Positions 1 to 7,982 of a stretch of DNA of 64,000 nt are shown piece after piece. Within the stretch, counting starts at the first letter, position 1. Each line of letters opens with the position of its first letter. The DNA comes from Trebonia sp963734665 (lineage in GTDB: Bacteria; Actinomycetota; Actinomycetes; Streptosporangiales; Streptosporangiaceae): the NCBI GenBank assembly GCA_963734665.1, contig CAVTIR010000004.1, positions 372,001 through 436,000 of the forward strand. The letters are read 5' to 3'. The position numbers and the translations under genes were made by a program. A model generated the notes under the pieces. It was given only the letters and a program-made list of their open reading frames with translations. It made no database searches and was not told the DNA's origin.

Positions 1-352
1 AGATGGCCACCCGGATGTCGGCCAGCACGCGGAACGCGACATCGTGAGAGGTCAGCCGCTCGAGGTAGCGGGACACTCCGCGGCCGACGCTGAACGCGCG
101 CACCGCGACGACCGCGACGGATATGGCCAGGATGCTCGGATGCTGTGACGCCCGGGCCAGCATGAAGCCGGAGGTGGCCAGCAGGGCCACGCCGAAACCG
201 GTGGCGGCCGCGCCCGCCAGGACAGACAGCGCCAGCCGTCCGCGCAGTGGCCCGGCCAGCCGCAGCAGCCGCAGCAGCGGCCGGCCCCGGCACGCCTGCC
301 GCCGCCCTGCTCCGCGCTTACTGCTCCGGCGGTCAGGTCGGCACCGCCGCAA
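1..352 (-). CDS. cydC: CydC, ABC exporter needed for cytochrome bd assembly (N-terminal part)
   Basis: This is the N-terminal membrane part of CydC, which with CydD exports thiols (cysteine/glutathione in E. coli) so that cytochrome bd can mature. Read on the minus strand it gives a first hydrophobic helix (LALSVLAGAAATGFGVALL), then the typical ATSGFMLARAS stretch, and SVGRGVSRYLERLTSHDVAF, which matches the ABC transmembrane domain of CydC. The gene runs off the left edge, so its ATPase domain is missing. The start is uncertain: the longest frame begins at a TTG at 350-352, overlapping the cydD stop, but homology only begins near position 285. CydC lies in a different frame from CydD, so a fused cydDC gene, known in some actinobacteria, is not what is encoded here unless there is another frameshift. 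Confidence 0.8.
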   Translation of the reverse strand, partial: MRRCRPDRRSSKRGAGRRQACRGRPLLRLLRLAGPLRGRLALSVLAGAAATGFGVALLATSGFMLARASQHPSILAISVAVVAVRAFSVGRGVSRYLERLTSHDVAFRVLADIRVAI

Positions 353-2190
353 CGGCCGGCCGCCCGGAACCGGCCGGCGAGGCCAGCGTCCCGTGGTCCA
401 GGCTGACGACCCGCCCGCCGCTGCCAGCGGACCAGCCCCGCCCGTGGCTGATCAGGATGACGGTGCGGTCGGCCAGGTCCGTGTCCAGGGCCAAGGCGAT
501 CAGCCGGGCCCCGGCCGGATCCAGATGAGCGGTCGGCTCATCGAGGAGCAGCAGGGGAGCGTCCCGCAGGAACGCGCGGGCGAGTGCGATCCGCTGACGC
601 TGGCCGGCCGATAGCCGCAGGCCGCGCTCCCCGAGCGGCGTGTCGTAGCCGGACGGCAGCGAATCGATGAACTCGGCGGCGCCGGCCAGCCGGGCGGCCC
701 GGCAGATGGCGCCGCGGCTAGCGCTTGGCTGGCCGAGCGCTATGTTGTCGGCCGCGCTCCCGGTGAACAGGTACGGCTGCTGCGGTACCCACGCGATCTG
801 CCGCCGCCATTGCTCCAGGTCCATCGCGGTCACGTCACTGCCGCCCGCCTCGATGGTCCCGGCCGCCGGGGCCAGGAAGCGGAGCAGCAGGGCCAGCAGC
901 GTGCTCTTGCCCGCGCCGCTCGGCCCGGTCAGCACGATCCGCTCACCCGGTGCGATGGTCAGCCCGATCCCGTCAAGAACGGGCCGGGGCCGGCCTGGAT
1001 AGGTCACCGTGATTGCGTCGAGCCTAAGCTCGGCGACCCGCAGGTCCGCCGTCACCGTGCCCGCGGTCGCGCGGCCCGGCCGGGCCCCTGGCCCGCTCGA
1101 CCTGGCCCCGTTCGACAGGCTGGGCCTCCGCTCCGTCCGGCACCGGGGTGTCCAGGATCTGGAACACGCGCTCGGCCGCGGCGGCCCCTTCCATGCTGGC
1201 GTGGAACTGGGCGCCGACCGCGCGCAGCGGCAGAAATGCCTCCGGGGTGAGCAACAGCACCAGCAGCGCCGTCTCATAGCCCAGGTGGCCGTACAGCAAG
1301 CGGAGCCCGACCTCCACCGCGACGAGCGCGGTCGCCACGGCGGCGGCTAGCTCTAGGACGAGGGCGGACAGAAAAGCGACCCGCAAGGTTCCCATGGTCG
1401 CTTTCCGGTAATCATCCGTGACCTTCGCGATTGCCTCTTCCTGGGCCCTGGCCCGGCCGAACACCTTGAGCGTGGGCAGGCCCTCCACCACATCGAGGAA
1501 GTGGCCGCCGAGGACAGCAAGCAATCGCCATTGCCGTCGCGTCTGCGCCTTGGTGTGCCAGCCGACCAACACCGCGAAGAGGGGGATCAGCGGCAGCGTC
1601 ACGGCGATGACCACCGCGGAGATCCAGTCCGCGACCGCCACCCGGGCGATCACGGCGATGGGCACCAGCACCCCGAGCACGACCTGCGGGACGTACCGGG
1701 CGAAATAGGAGTCCAGTCCGTCTAGGCCCCGGGTGCTCAGGGTGGTGATCTCACCAGCTCGCTGACCGCCCAGCCACACCGGGCCAAGCCGCAGCGCACG
1801 CTCGGTGAGCGCGCTCCGCAGCTGCGATTTGACCGCCGCGACCGAGCGGAGTGCTGTCACCTCCCCGCCGTAGCTGACCGCCGCGCGCAGTGCCACCACG
1901 ATGAGCAGCGCTATGAGCGTGCCCGCCAGCATGGTCGCGGCGTGCCCGCGGGTGGCAGTCGCGAGGGCGTGGGCGAGCAGGCCGGCCTGGGCGAGAATCA
2001 GCACGGTGCCGGCGAGTCCGAGGGCGATAGTGATCACCAGGTAGCCGCGCGCGGCCCCGGCGTACCGCAGCAGCCGGGGGTCAATGGGCCCGCGGTTCTT
2101 TCCGGGCCCGGCAGGGCGGGCAGTCAGCGCAGCACTCCCTCCGATGGTCATACGGCCGATGATGCGGCCAGGTAGCGGCGGATAACTCAC
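333..2190 (-). pseudogene. cydD: CydD, ABC exporter subunit for cytochrome bd assembly, split by a +1 frameshift
   Basis: The N-terminal frame (from 2190) encodes about 360 residues with six hydrophobic helices and the CydD-type transmembrane domain (RAGEITTLSTRGLDGLDSYFARYVPQ). The ATPase half is in another frame and ends at 333: Walker A GPSGAGKST, signature LSAGQRQRIALARA, Walker B LLLLDEPTAHLDP. The two frames meet near 1060-1100, and the downstream frame starts one base later. Around the junction neither frame gives family-like sequence, so this is a one-base change or a sequencing error, not two natural genes. The start is GTG at 2188-2190 or, more likely, ATG at 2151, because the GTG sits inside an operator-like palindrome. 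CydC follows directly. The cydAB targets of this exporter are 8 kb away. Confidence 0.85.
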
Positions 2191-2203
2191 CCCGGCCGGG
2201 TGA
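2187..2203. promoter_or_regulatory. 17-bp inverted repeat, site 1 (cydD / small membrane gene)
   Basis: TCACCCC-GGC-CGGGTGA, one mismatch from a perfect palindrome. It lies between the divergent cydD and small membrane protein genes, 36 bp from the cydD ATG at 2151 and 55 bp from the TTG at 2258. The same 17-bp architecture recurs at 7826, 10044, 10128 and 14976. The regulator is unknown. Confidence 0.55.
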
Positions 2204-2209
2204 AGCGCG

Positions 2210-2241
2210 CGATGGCTCAGGCGGGTGAGGGTGAGCCATCG
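2210..2241. repeat. 10-bp perfect inverted repeat in the divergent promoter region
   Basis: CGATGGCTCA (2210-2219) and TGAGCCATCG (2232-2241) are perfect complements separated by 12 bases. The pair sits just upstream of the Shine-Dalgarno of the gene at 2258, so it is either an operator or a leader hairpin. It is different in sequence from the neighbouring 17-bp site. Confidence 0.45.
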
Positions 2242-2257
2242 AGCTAGGAGGCATCCG

Positions 2258-2449
2258 TTGTCTCACGTTGAACGCGCGACGGATTCTGCCGCCGCGGAGG
2301 CGGCCGGATGGGGTCAGGCCACCGCCGTCGTGGTCATTGTGATCGTCGTCTCGGTGCGGGTCGTGCAGGGACTGATCGGGGCCCGGGGGCCAGCTTCGCC
2401 TGACCTGCCCGCGCCGCCCGCTCAGCCGGGGATGGCGGGCAGGCCGTGA
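2258..2449 (+). CDS. Small single-pass membrane protein, translationally coupled to the next gene
   Basis: I do not recognise this 63-residue protein. It has a charged N-terminus, one strongly hydrophobic helix (ATAVVVIVIVVSVRVVQGLIG) and a proline-rich tail. The TTG start is supported by a strong Shine-Dalgarno, TAGGAGG at 2246-2252, six bases upstream; an upstream in-frame ATG at 2225 has no such site. Its stop overlaps the GTG of the following GAP-family gene in a GTGA quartet, the usual sign of translational coupling, which is the main argument that it is real. It may be an accessory subunit of that membrane protein. Confidence 0.6.
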   Translation: MSHVERATDSAAAEAAGWGQATAVVVIVIVVSVRVVQGLIGARGPASPDLPAPPAQPGMAGRP

Positions 2450-3105
2450 TCCTCCAGGCGGCCGGGCTCGCGCTGCTGGCCGCGCTGTCCCCGACCACCC
2501 TGCTGGTGTCCGCCGTCTACCTCGGCTCCGCGCGGCCCCGGCTGGTCGGCGCGGCCTACCTCGCCGGCGCGATCATCATGAGCCTGGCCATGGGCCTGGT
2601 GGTGATCGCGATCCTCCGCAACACGGGCCTGAATCTTCGCAGTGGGCGCACGCCTCGCTATGGTCTGCGGCTCGGCCTTGGCCTGGTGATGCTCGCAGCG
2701 GGTGCCGTCCTCGCCCGGCGGAAGCCGAAGCTGCCCGACCCGGACAAGAAGGAGGGACTCGTCTCGAGGATGATCGCCAATCCCGCCCCGGGCAGCGCGT
2801 TTGCCGTCGGCCTGCTCCTGTTCGCGCCGGGTATCACGTTCATCGCCGCAGTTCAGGTGATCGCCACGGCCAACGCCAGCATCGAACTGACTACGGTGGC
2901 CATCATCGTCGTCGTCGTGATCAATGCGCTCCTCGTGTGGCTGCCCCTGCTGGTGCACATTTTCGCGCCCGGTGTGACGACGCGTAACCTGACGGCGTTC
3001 AACCGCTGGCTGCGCGCGAACGGGAACAAGATACTCATCGTGGTGCTGATCGTGGGCGGAGTGATCGTGGCCGTCAACGGCATCCTCGGCCTCGTGAACG
3101 GCTGA
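2446..3105 (+). CDS. GAP/Sap-family integral membrane protein (LysE-like fold)
   Basis: The 219-residue protein has about six hydrophobic helices, a central charged loop (RRKPKLPDPDKKEG) and the N-terminal LLAALSPTTLLVSAVYL pattern of GAP-family proteins. This family includes mycobacterial Sap (sulfolipid-1 addressing protein) and is distantly LysE-like. Members are thought to move lipids or small solutes across the membrane, but the substrate cannot be predicted here. Translation starts at a GTG overlapping the stop of the small membrane gene upstream, so the two are probably made together. Confidence 0.75.
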   Translation: MILQAAGLALLAALSPTTLLVSAVYLGSARPRLVGAAYLAGAIIMSLAMGLVVIAILRNTGLNLRSGRTPRYGLRLGLGLVMLAAGAVLARRKPKLPDPDKKEGLVSRMIANPAPGSAFAVGLLLFAPGITFIAAVQVIATANASIELTTVAIIVVVVINALLVWLPLLVHIFAPGVTTRNLTAFNRWLRANGNKILIVVLIVGGVIVAVNGILGLVNG

Positions 3106-3120
3106 CCAGACGGCCCCGGA

Positions 3121-3216
3121 TCATCCATTGCGGGTGACGCGCCCGTCGCAGGCCAGGGCGAAGGTTGACCGACAACGAGTTCACGGCGGCCAAGCCCAAG
3201 CTGCTCGGCAACTGAT
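3121..3216 (+). other. Intergenic: degenerate operator-like site and a SHOCT-domain tail remnant
   Basis: Two things are visible between the GAP gene and clc. Bases 3121-3137 read TCATCCATTGCGGGTGA, a weakened version of the recurrent TCACC-N7-GGTGA site. Bases 3165-3216 encode LTDNEFTAAKPKLLGN followed by a stop, which resembles the C-terminal tail of SHOCT-domain proteins (typically LTDEEFxxxKxKLLG). No start codon or upstream part remains, so it would be a relic, not a gene. Confidence 0.35.
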
Positions 3217-3318
3217 TCAGCGACCGCGTGCGGCGGTCCGCTCGCGATCCTGTGGCGGATGCGCCCCAGCTACGCCGCACACCGCCCACGCGCGGGAAGG
3301 AATTCAGGAGGAAGCCCG

Positions 3319-4743
3319 GTGAGTACACCGCCCGATCCGCTGGCGATGCTGCGGTCCCGGAGCTACATCGCCCTGCTGGTCCTGGCCGCGGTCATCGGCG
3401 CACCCGTCTCGGCGGCCGCCTACTTCTTCCTGGCGCTGGTCAGCAAGATGCAGGGGTGGATCTTCACTGACCTGCCCAAGGGGCTGGGTTTCCACGGCGA
3501 GCCGCCGTGGTGGCCCATTCCGCCGCTGCTGCTGGCCGGGGTGCTGGTTGCGCTGACCATCCGCTACCTGCCCGGTAAGGGCGGCCATTCACCCGCCGAC
3601 GGGTTCAAGGCGGGCGCTGGGCCGCCCTTGCCTGTTGAGCTTCCTGGCATCGTACTGGCCGCGTTCGCGACCCTGTGCCTGGGCGTGGTGCTCGGGCCCG
3701 AGGCGCCGCTGATCGCCCTCGGCGGCGGACTGGGTGTCGTCGCCGTCTGGCTCGTCAAGCGGGATGCTCCGGCCAAAACCCGGACCGTCGTAGCCGCGGC
3801 GGGCAGCTTCGCCGCCATCAGCACGCTACTCGGCTCGCCGCTGACCGGGGCGTTCCTGCTGATGGAGGCTTCGGGGCTGGGCGGGGCGATGATGGAGCTC
3901 GTCCTGGTACCCGGCCTGCTGGCCGCGGGCGTCGGTTCGCTCATGTTCGTCGGCCTGGACTCCTGGACCGGGCTCGGCACGTTTTCGCTGGCGATCCCCG
4001 GCCTTCCGCACGCCGGAACGCCGACATTCGGGGAATTTGGCTGGGCCCTGGCGATCGGGGTGCTGGCAGTTCCCTTCGGACTCGCGATCCGGTGGCTTGG
4101 GTTGTTCCTGCGGCCGCACGTCGAGCGGCGGATGATCCTGATCAGCCCGCTGGTGGGCCTGGCCGTCGCGGGCCTGGCCATCGCTTTTGCCGAAGGAACA
4201 GGGAAAGGCTCCTCCGAGGTACTGTTCTCCGGGCAGTCGGCCCTCGGCCCGTTCGTCAGCAGCAGCGCGAGCTATACCGTCGGTGCACTCGTGCTGCTGC
4301 TGGCCTGCAAGGGAATCGCCTACGGTGTGTCACTGAGCACCTTCCGCGGTGGCCCGGTGTTCCCTGCCCTGTTCCTCGGGGCGGCGGGTGGTGTCGCGCT
4401 GTCGCACCTGCCGGGGCTGCCGCTGGTCGACGGTATCGCCATGGGCATCGGTGCGATGTCCGTGGTGATGCTCAGGCTGCCCCTGACCTCCGTCTTGCTG
4501 GCTTCGCTGCTGCTGGCCTCGGACGGCCTGCCCGTCATGCCGCTGGTGATCGTGGCCGTCGTGGTCGCCTACGTCCTCTCGGCCAGGTTCACCCCCAGTC
4601 CGGCCGCTGCTCCGGCCACCGCCGCGGGTCCGCCGCCTGCCGGCCAGGAGCCGGTTGCCGAACCGGAACGCTCGGGTGGTGCACAGCCCGCTGCCGGCCC
4701 CGCCACGGTCGGCTCCGGACGTTCCCCGAACCTCTCAAAGTAG
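3319..4743 (+). CDS. ClC-family chloride channel / H+:Cl- antiporter
   Basis: This 474-residue membrane protein has the ClC signatures in order: LGPEAPLIALGGGLG (GxEGP-type motif with the gating glutamate), LLGSPLTGAFLLMEASG, and FRGGPVFPALFLGAAGG. Ten or more hydrophobic helices are visible, with a proline/alanine-rich cytoplasmic tail instead of CBS domains. The GTG start at 3319 is preferred because AGGAGGAAG lies 5-13 bases upstream. The gene is followed by gluconokinase 70 bp downstream. Bacterial ClC antiporters act as electrical shunts during acid resistance; the glutamate decarboxylase gene 1.6 kb away makes that role attractive here, as an inference. Confidence 0.9.
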   Translation: MSTPPDPLAMLRSRSYIALLVLAAVIGAPVSAAAYFFLALVSKMQGWIFTDLPKGLGFHGEPPWWPIPPLLLAGVLVALTIRYLPGKGGHSPADGFKAGAGPPLPVELPGIVLAAFATLCLGVVLGPEAPLIALGGGLGVVAVWLVKRDAPAKTRTVVAAAGSFAAISTLLGSPLTGAFLLMEASGLGGAMMELVLVPGLLAAGVGSLMFVGLDSWTGLGTFSLAIPGLPHAGTPTFGEFGWALAIGVLAVPFGLAIRWLGLFLRPHVERRMILISPLVGLAVAGLAIAFAEGTGKGSSEVLFSGQSALGPFVSSSASYTVGALVLLLACKGIAYGVSLSTFRGGPVFPALFLGAAGGVALSHLPGLPLVDGIAMGIGAMSVVMLRLPLTSVLLASLLLASDGLPVMPLVIVAVVVAYVLSARFTPSPAAAPATAAGPPPAGQEPVAEPERSGGAQPAAGPATVGSGRSPNLSK

Positions 4744-4812
4744 TCGTGGCTTCACCGGAAACCACGGGAGACTTGCTCATCCAGGACGGCAGAACACACC
4801 AGGAGGTCGGTC

Positions 4813-5334
4813 ATGACAGGCGCCACCATCGTCGTGGTGGCCGGCGTGTCGGGCAGCGGGAAGTCGACAATCGGTGCCTTGCTGGCAGGCAGGCTCGGCT
4901 GGGCCTTCGCGGACGGCGATTCGTTTCATCCGGCGGCTAACGTCGCCAAGATGGCCGCCGGGACGCCGCTGACCGATGACGACCGGTGGCCCTGGCTAGC
5001 CGTGGTCGGTACCTGGATGGACGAGCGCGCGACCGCTGGTGAGTCCGGTGTGGTGGCGTGTTCCGTACTGAAGCGCACCTACCGGGAGGTGCTACTGGAC
5101 GGGCGGCCCGCCGCCCGGCTGGTGTTCCTTGATGTCCCTCGTGACCTGGACGCGGCCCGGCTCAACGCCCGGCACGGGCATTTTTTCCCCGCGAAGCTCG
5201 CCGGTACCCAATTCCACGATCTCGAAGTGCCAGGTCCTGCCGAAAACGCACTCGTCCTGCCCGCGGTTGGCACCCCGCAGGAACTGGTGGCCGCGATTAT
5301 CGCCCGCTTGCACCTCGTCGCCGCGCCCGAATGA
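4813..5334 (+). CDS. gntK: Gluconokinase
   Basis: The 173-residue protein phosphorylates gluconate to 6-phosphogluconate, feeding the pentose phosphate pathway. It matches the GntK family from end to end: P-loop GVSGSGKST (residues 10-18), FADGDSFHPAANVAKMAAG, the CSVLKRTYREVL segment and HFFPAKLAGTQFHDLEVP. Length is normal. The ATG is preceded by AGGAGGTCGGTC. It is on the same strand as clc and converges with the DUF389 gene, whose stop lies directly at its end, so no room for a separate terminator exists. Confidence 0.95.
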   Translation: MTGATIVVVAGVSGSGKSTIGALLAGRLGWAFADGDSFHPAANVAKMAAGTPLTDDDRWPWLAVVGTWMDERATAGESGVVACSVLKRTYREVLLDGRPAARLVFLDVPRDLDAARLNARHGHFFPAKLAGTQFHDLEVPGPAENALVLPAVGTPQELVAAIIARLHLVAAPE

Positions 5335-6295
5335 CTAACCAGTCCGCTGCGCCTGGCGCGGCCGCGGCGTCCCCTCGCGGGCACGCCAGATGCGTCGCTG
5401 CAGCCGCAGCGCCAGCGCCCCCACCGCGATCAGTACGAATACGTTGAGCAGCAGCTGAAAGGCCGCTCCTTTCGCTTGCGTCCAACTGGAGTACGCGAGC
5501 GACAGGCCCATGTCCGCCGCGGCCGGGATGGTCGTCACCGAGATGAAGACACCGATCAGTGCCCCAGCTCGCGCTTCGGTCAGCGAGACGACACCGACGA
5601 TTCCGGCCAGGACAGCCACGACGACGGAAAACAAGTTCGGATTGTTAATCAGTTCCGAGACGGGCCGCACCCCGGCCAGGTACAGCTTCGGCGTCTGCCC
5701 GGACCAGCGAATCAGCAGGCCGAAGATCAGAGTGAGGACGATGGCTGCTGAGAACCCGGCGAGCAGGGCGAGGAGGCCGCGAACGACCGGGCGCTCGTTT
5801 CGCTTGTCGAGGCCGAGGGCAACGCCCATGATCGCGCTGTATTCCGGCCCGACGACCATAGCCCCGACGATGAGGATCTGGGAGTTGGTGAGGATGCCGA
5901 CCGCGCCAATCAGCCCGGCGATGGCGAGGAGAACATAGAAACTGGGAGCGTAGAACGGCGTCCGACCGGATCCTCGCTTCAACGATGTCCCACACGGGAG
6001 CGACGTCCCGCTGGACGAAAAAGTACTTCGACGCCTGAGCCGTCTCTTCGCCCAGCGTCGCGTCCACCTGTTTGACGCCTGCCGTGCCACTGTGCTCGGC
6101 CTGGAAGGCCTTCAGTTCCCGGAATACGGAGTTCGCGGACCCGGACCGCACGTCGAACTGCACGGCGTCACCGTCTGGCCGCTGGGCTGCACCCGGGAGC
6201 ACCACCAGGTTGGAGACGCCGGGGTCGGCGGCGAGCAGCCCTACCAGGTCCTTGGTCTGATCAGGCGGGCTGACCAGGCGCACGTGAAAGGTCAT
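5335..6295 (-). pseudogene. DUF389 membrane protein, split by a +1 frameshift
   Basis: The N-terminal frame (from ATG at 6295) gives the soluble ferredoxin-like domain of DUF389 (MTFHVRLVSPPDQTKDLVGLL...) up to EARIRSD. The membrane domain continues in another frame with FYAPSFYVLLAIAG, LTNSQILIVGAMVVGPEY and a conserved run of helices to 5335. The switch is at about 5955-5965, where the downstream frame begins one base later. Together they make one normal DUF389 protein of about 315 residues. Function is unknown; family members are multi-pass membrane proteins. It sits 17 bp behind gadB on the same strand and is probably co-transcribed, which suggests a link with acid or glutamate/GABA handling. 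Confidence 0.8.
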
Positions 6296-6311
6296 CGCGG
6301 CACCCGGCCCA

Positions 6312-7712
6312 CTACAGGTGGCTGAACCCGCCGGATTCCTCCTTGGTCATGGGGACGGTGACCGGGTGCCTGGAGAAGTGGGCCACGGCGTCCCGGAAGT
6401 CGTCAAGCAGCAGCGACGCCATGTCCCTGCTTACACCAAGGCGGACCAGGATGCGCTGCACGGGGATGTCGGACGCCGCTCCGGTGAGGGTGTAGGCCGG
6501 CACCTGCCAGCCGCGGGCGCGGAGCCGGTCAGCCAGGTCGAAGAGCGTGTAGCCGGGGTCTTCGCCCTCCCGGATCCGCCAGGTGACGGTCGGGATGCCG
6601 GTGGCCGGGTTGCTGTCGCACAGCAGTTCGAACGGGCCCAGTTTGACGATCTCGGCCGCCAGGTACTGGCCGGTGTCGTACGACGCCTGGTGGATGCTGC
6701 GGTAGCCCTCGCGGCCGAGGCGCAGGAAGTTGTAGTACTGGGCGATGATCTGCCCGGCCGGGCGGGAGAAGTTGATCTGGAAGACCGGCATGTCGCCGCC
6801 GAGGTAGTTGACGTGGAAGATCAGCTCCTCGGGGAGATCCGCGCGGTCCCGCCACAGGATCCAGCCGACGCCCAGCGGAGCCAGCCCGAACTTGTGCCCG
6901 GAGGCGCTGATCGACTTCACCCGGGGCAGCCGGAAGTCGAAGGCGACCTCCGGCGCGCAGAAGGGGGCGAGGAACGCGCCGCTGGCCCCGTCCACGTGAA
7001 TGCCGATGTCCAGGCCGGTGTCGGCCTGCAGCTGGTCCAGGGCGGCGGCCATGGCTTCCACGGGCTCATAAGCGCCGGTGTAGGTGACCCCGAGCGTGGG
7101 GACCACCATGATCGTGTTTTCATCCACCCGCTCCAGCATCGAGGCGGGATCCATCATGTAGTGGCCATGCGACATCGGGACCTCTCGCATCTCGATGTCC
7201 CAGTACTTGGCGAACTTGTGCCACACCACCTGCACCGGGCCGCACACCATGTTCGGCCTGTCGGCGGGCTTGCCCTCGGCCTGCCGCTTGGCCCGCCACC
7301 GCCATTTGGCCGCCATACCCGCCAGCATGCAGGCCTCGGAGGATCCGATGGCCGAGGCGCCCACCGCGTTGCCCGCGTCCGGCACATTCCACAGGTCGGC
7401 CAGCATGTGCACGCAGCGCGCCTCGATTTCCGCGGTCTGCGGGTACTCGTCCTTGTCGATCATGTTCTTGTGGACCGACAGCGCCATCAGCGCCAGCAGC
7501 TCTGGCTCGGCCCACGTCTGGCAGAAGGTAGCCAGGTTCTGCCGCGCGTTGCCGTCCAGCAGGAGTTCGTCCGCGACCACCTGGTACGCCTCGCGCGGCG
7601 GTGACTCCTCGGGCGGGAACTTGTACTTGGGTACCTCCCTGGTCAGGTCATGCCCGGCGAACACGCACTCGTCTAGCTGTCCCCGCACCGTGTCACGCTC
7701 GTGCAACGGCAT
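6312..7712 (-). CDS. gadB: Glutamate decarboxylase
   Basis: This PLP enzyme converts glutamate to GABA and CO2, consuming a cytoplasmic proton. At 466 residues from the chosen ATG it has exactly the length of E. coli GadA/B. Visible signatures are PKYKFPPEES near the N-terminus, the substrate region GSSEACMLAGMAAKWRW, the PLP aspartate in HVDGASGAFLAPF and the Schiff-base lysine in SISASGHKFGLAPLGVGW. The ATG at 7712 has GAGGAGAG eight bases upstream; longer frames up to 7829 have no such site. A TCACC-N7-GGTGA element lies 114 bp upstream. No gadC antiporter is adjacent. Confidence 0.95.
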   Translation of the reverse strand: MPLHERDTVRGQLDECVFAGHDLTREVPKYKFPPEESPPREAYQVVADELLLDGNARQNLATFCQTWAEPELLALMALSVHKNMIDKDEYPQTAEIEARCVHMLADLWNVPDAGNAVGASAIGSSEACMLAGMAAKWRWRAKRQAEGKPADRPNMVCGPVQVVWHKFAKYWDIEMREVPMSHGHYMMDPASMLERVDENTIMVVPTLGVTYTGAYEPVEAMAAALDQLQADTGLDIGIHVDGASGAFLAPFCAPEVAFDFRLPRVKSISASGHKFGLAPLGVGWILWRDRADLPEELIFHVNYLGGDMPVFQINFSRPAGQIIAQYYNFLRLGREGYRSIHQASYDTGQYLAAEIVKLGPFELLCDSNPATGIPTVTWRIREGEDPGYTLFDLADRLRARGWQVPAYTLTGAASDIPVQRILVRLGVSRDMASLLLDDFRDAVAHFSRHPVTVPMTKEESGGFSHL

Positions 7713-7825
7713 AATCGGCCTCTCCTCGATCGGAACACCCGCCCCGGGATCTTGTGCCGTGGCATTCGCTGTCCGGCCGGAGGCGGCACTACCCGCCATG
7801 CTGGCTGGCCCTGACCAGGAAGGCA

Positions 7826-7842
7826 TCACCTATGGCGGGTGA
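7826..7842. promoter_or_regulatory. 17-bp inverted repeat, site 2 (gadB)
   Basis: TCACC-TATGGCG-GGTGA: the outer five bases of each arm are perfect and the spacing equals the other copies, while the inner C/G pairs are lost. It lies 114 bp upstream of the gadB start. It is the most degenerate of the five main sites. Confidence 0.4.
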
Positions 7843-7905
7843 GGCCGCGAGCATCAGGGGCGGGCGGTCTGCTATCAGGGACGGGTTGATGCGTGCTCAC
7901 CATCA

Positions 7906-7938
7906 GTCAGTCCCGCGGGAGCCGCGGGGCTGACTGAC
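7906..7938 (-). terminator. Strong hairpin behind the GH15 gene
   Basis: CCCGCGG (7912-7918) and CCGCGGG (7922-7928) form a perfect stem around a GAG loop, extended after a small bulge by GTCAGT/ACTGAC. It lies 45 bp downstream of the GH15 stop codon and upstream of gadB on the same strand. There is no T-run, so termination would be of the hairpin-only type seen in GC-rich actinobacteria. Confidence 0.55.
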
Positions 7939-7982
7939 CTTTCGTGCAGGCTGAGGTCCTCTCTGGTGCCTGATCCCACCCC

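Noticed and set aside
333..2190. Programmed frameshifting or two separate half-transporters instead of a broken cydD
   Set aside because: No slippery heptamer or stimulatory structure was recognised, CydD homologues need both domains in one chain, and three other genes show the same kind of shift.
3121..3137. Counting the site upstream of clc as a full member of the palindrome family
   Set aside because: One arm is reduced to TCATC and it is 180 bp from the start codon, so it is listed only as a weak candidate.
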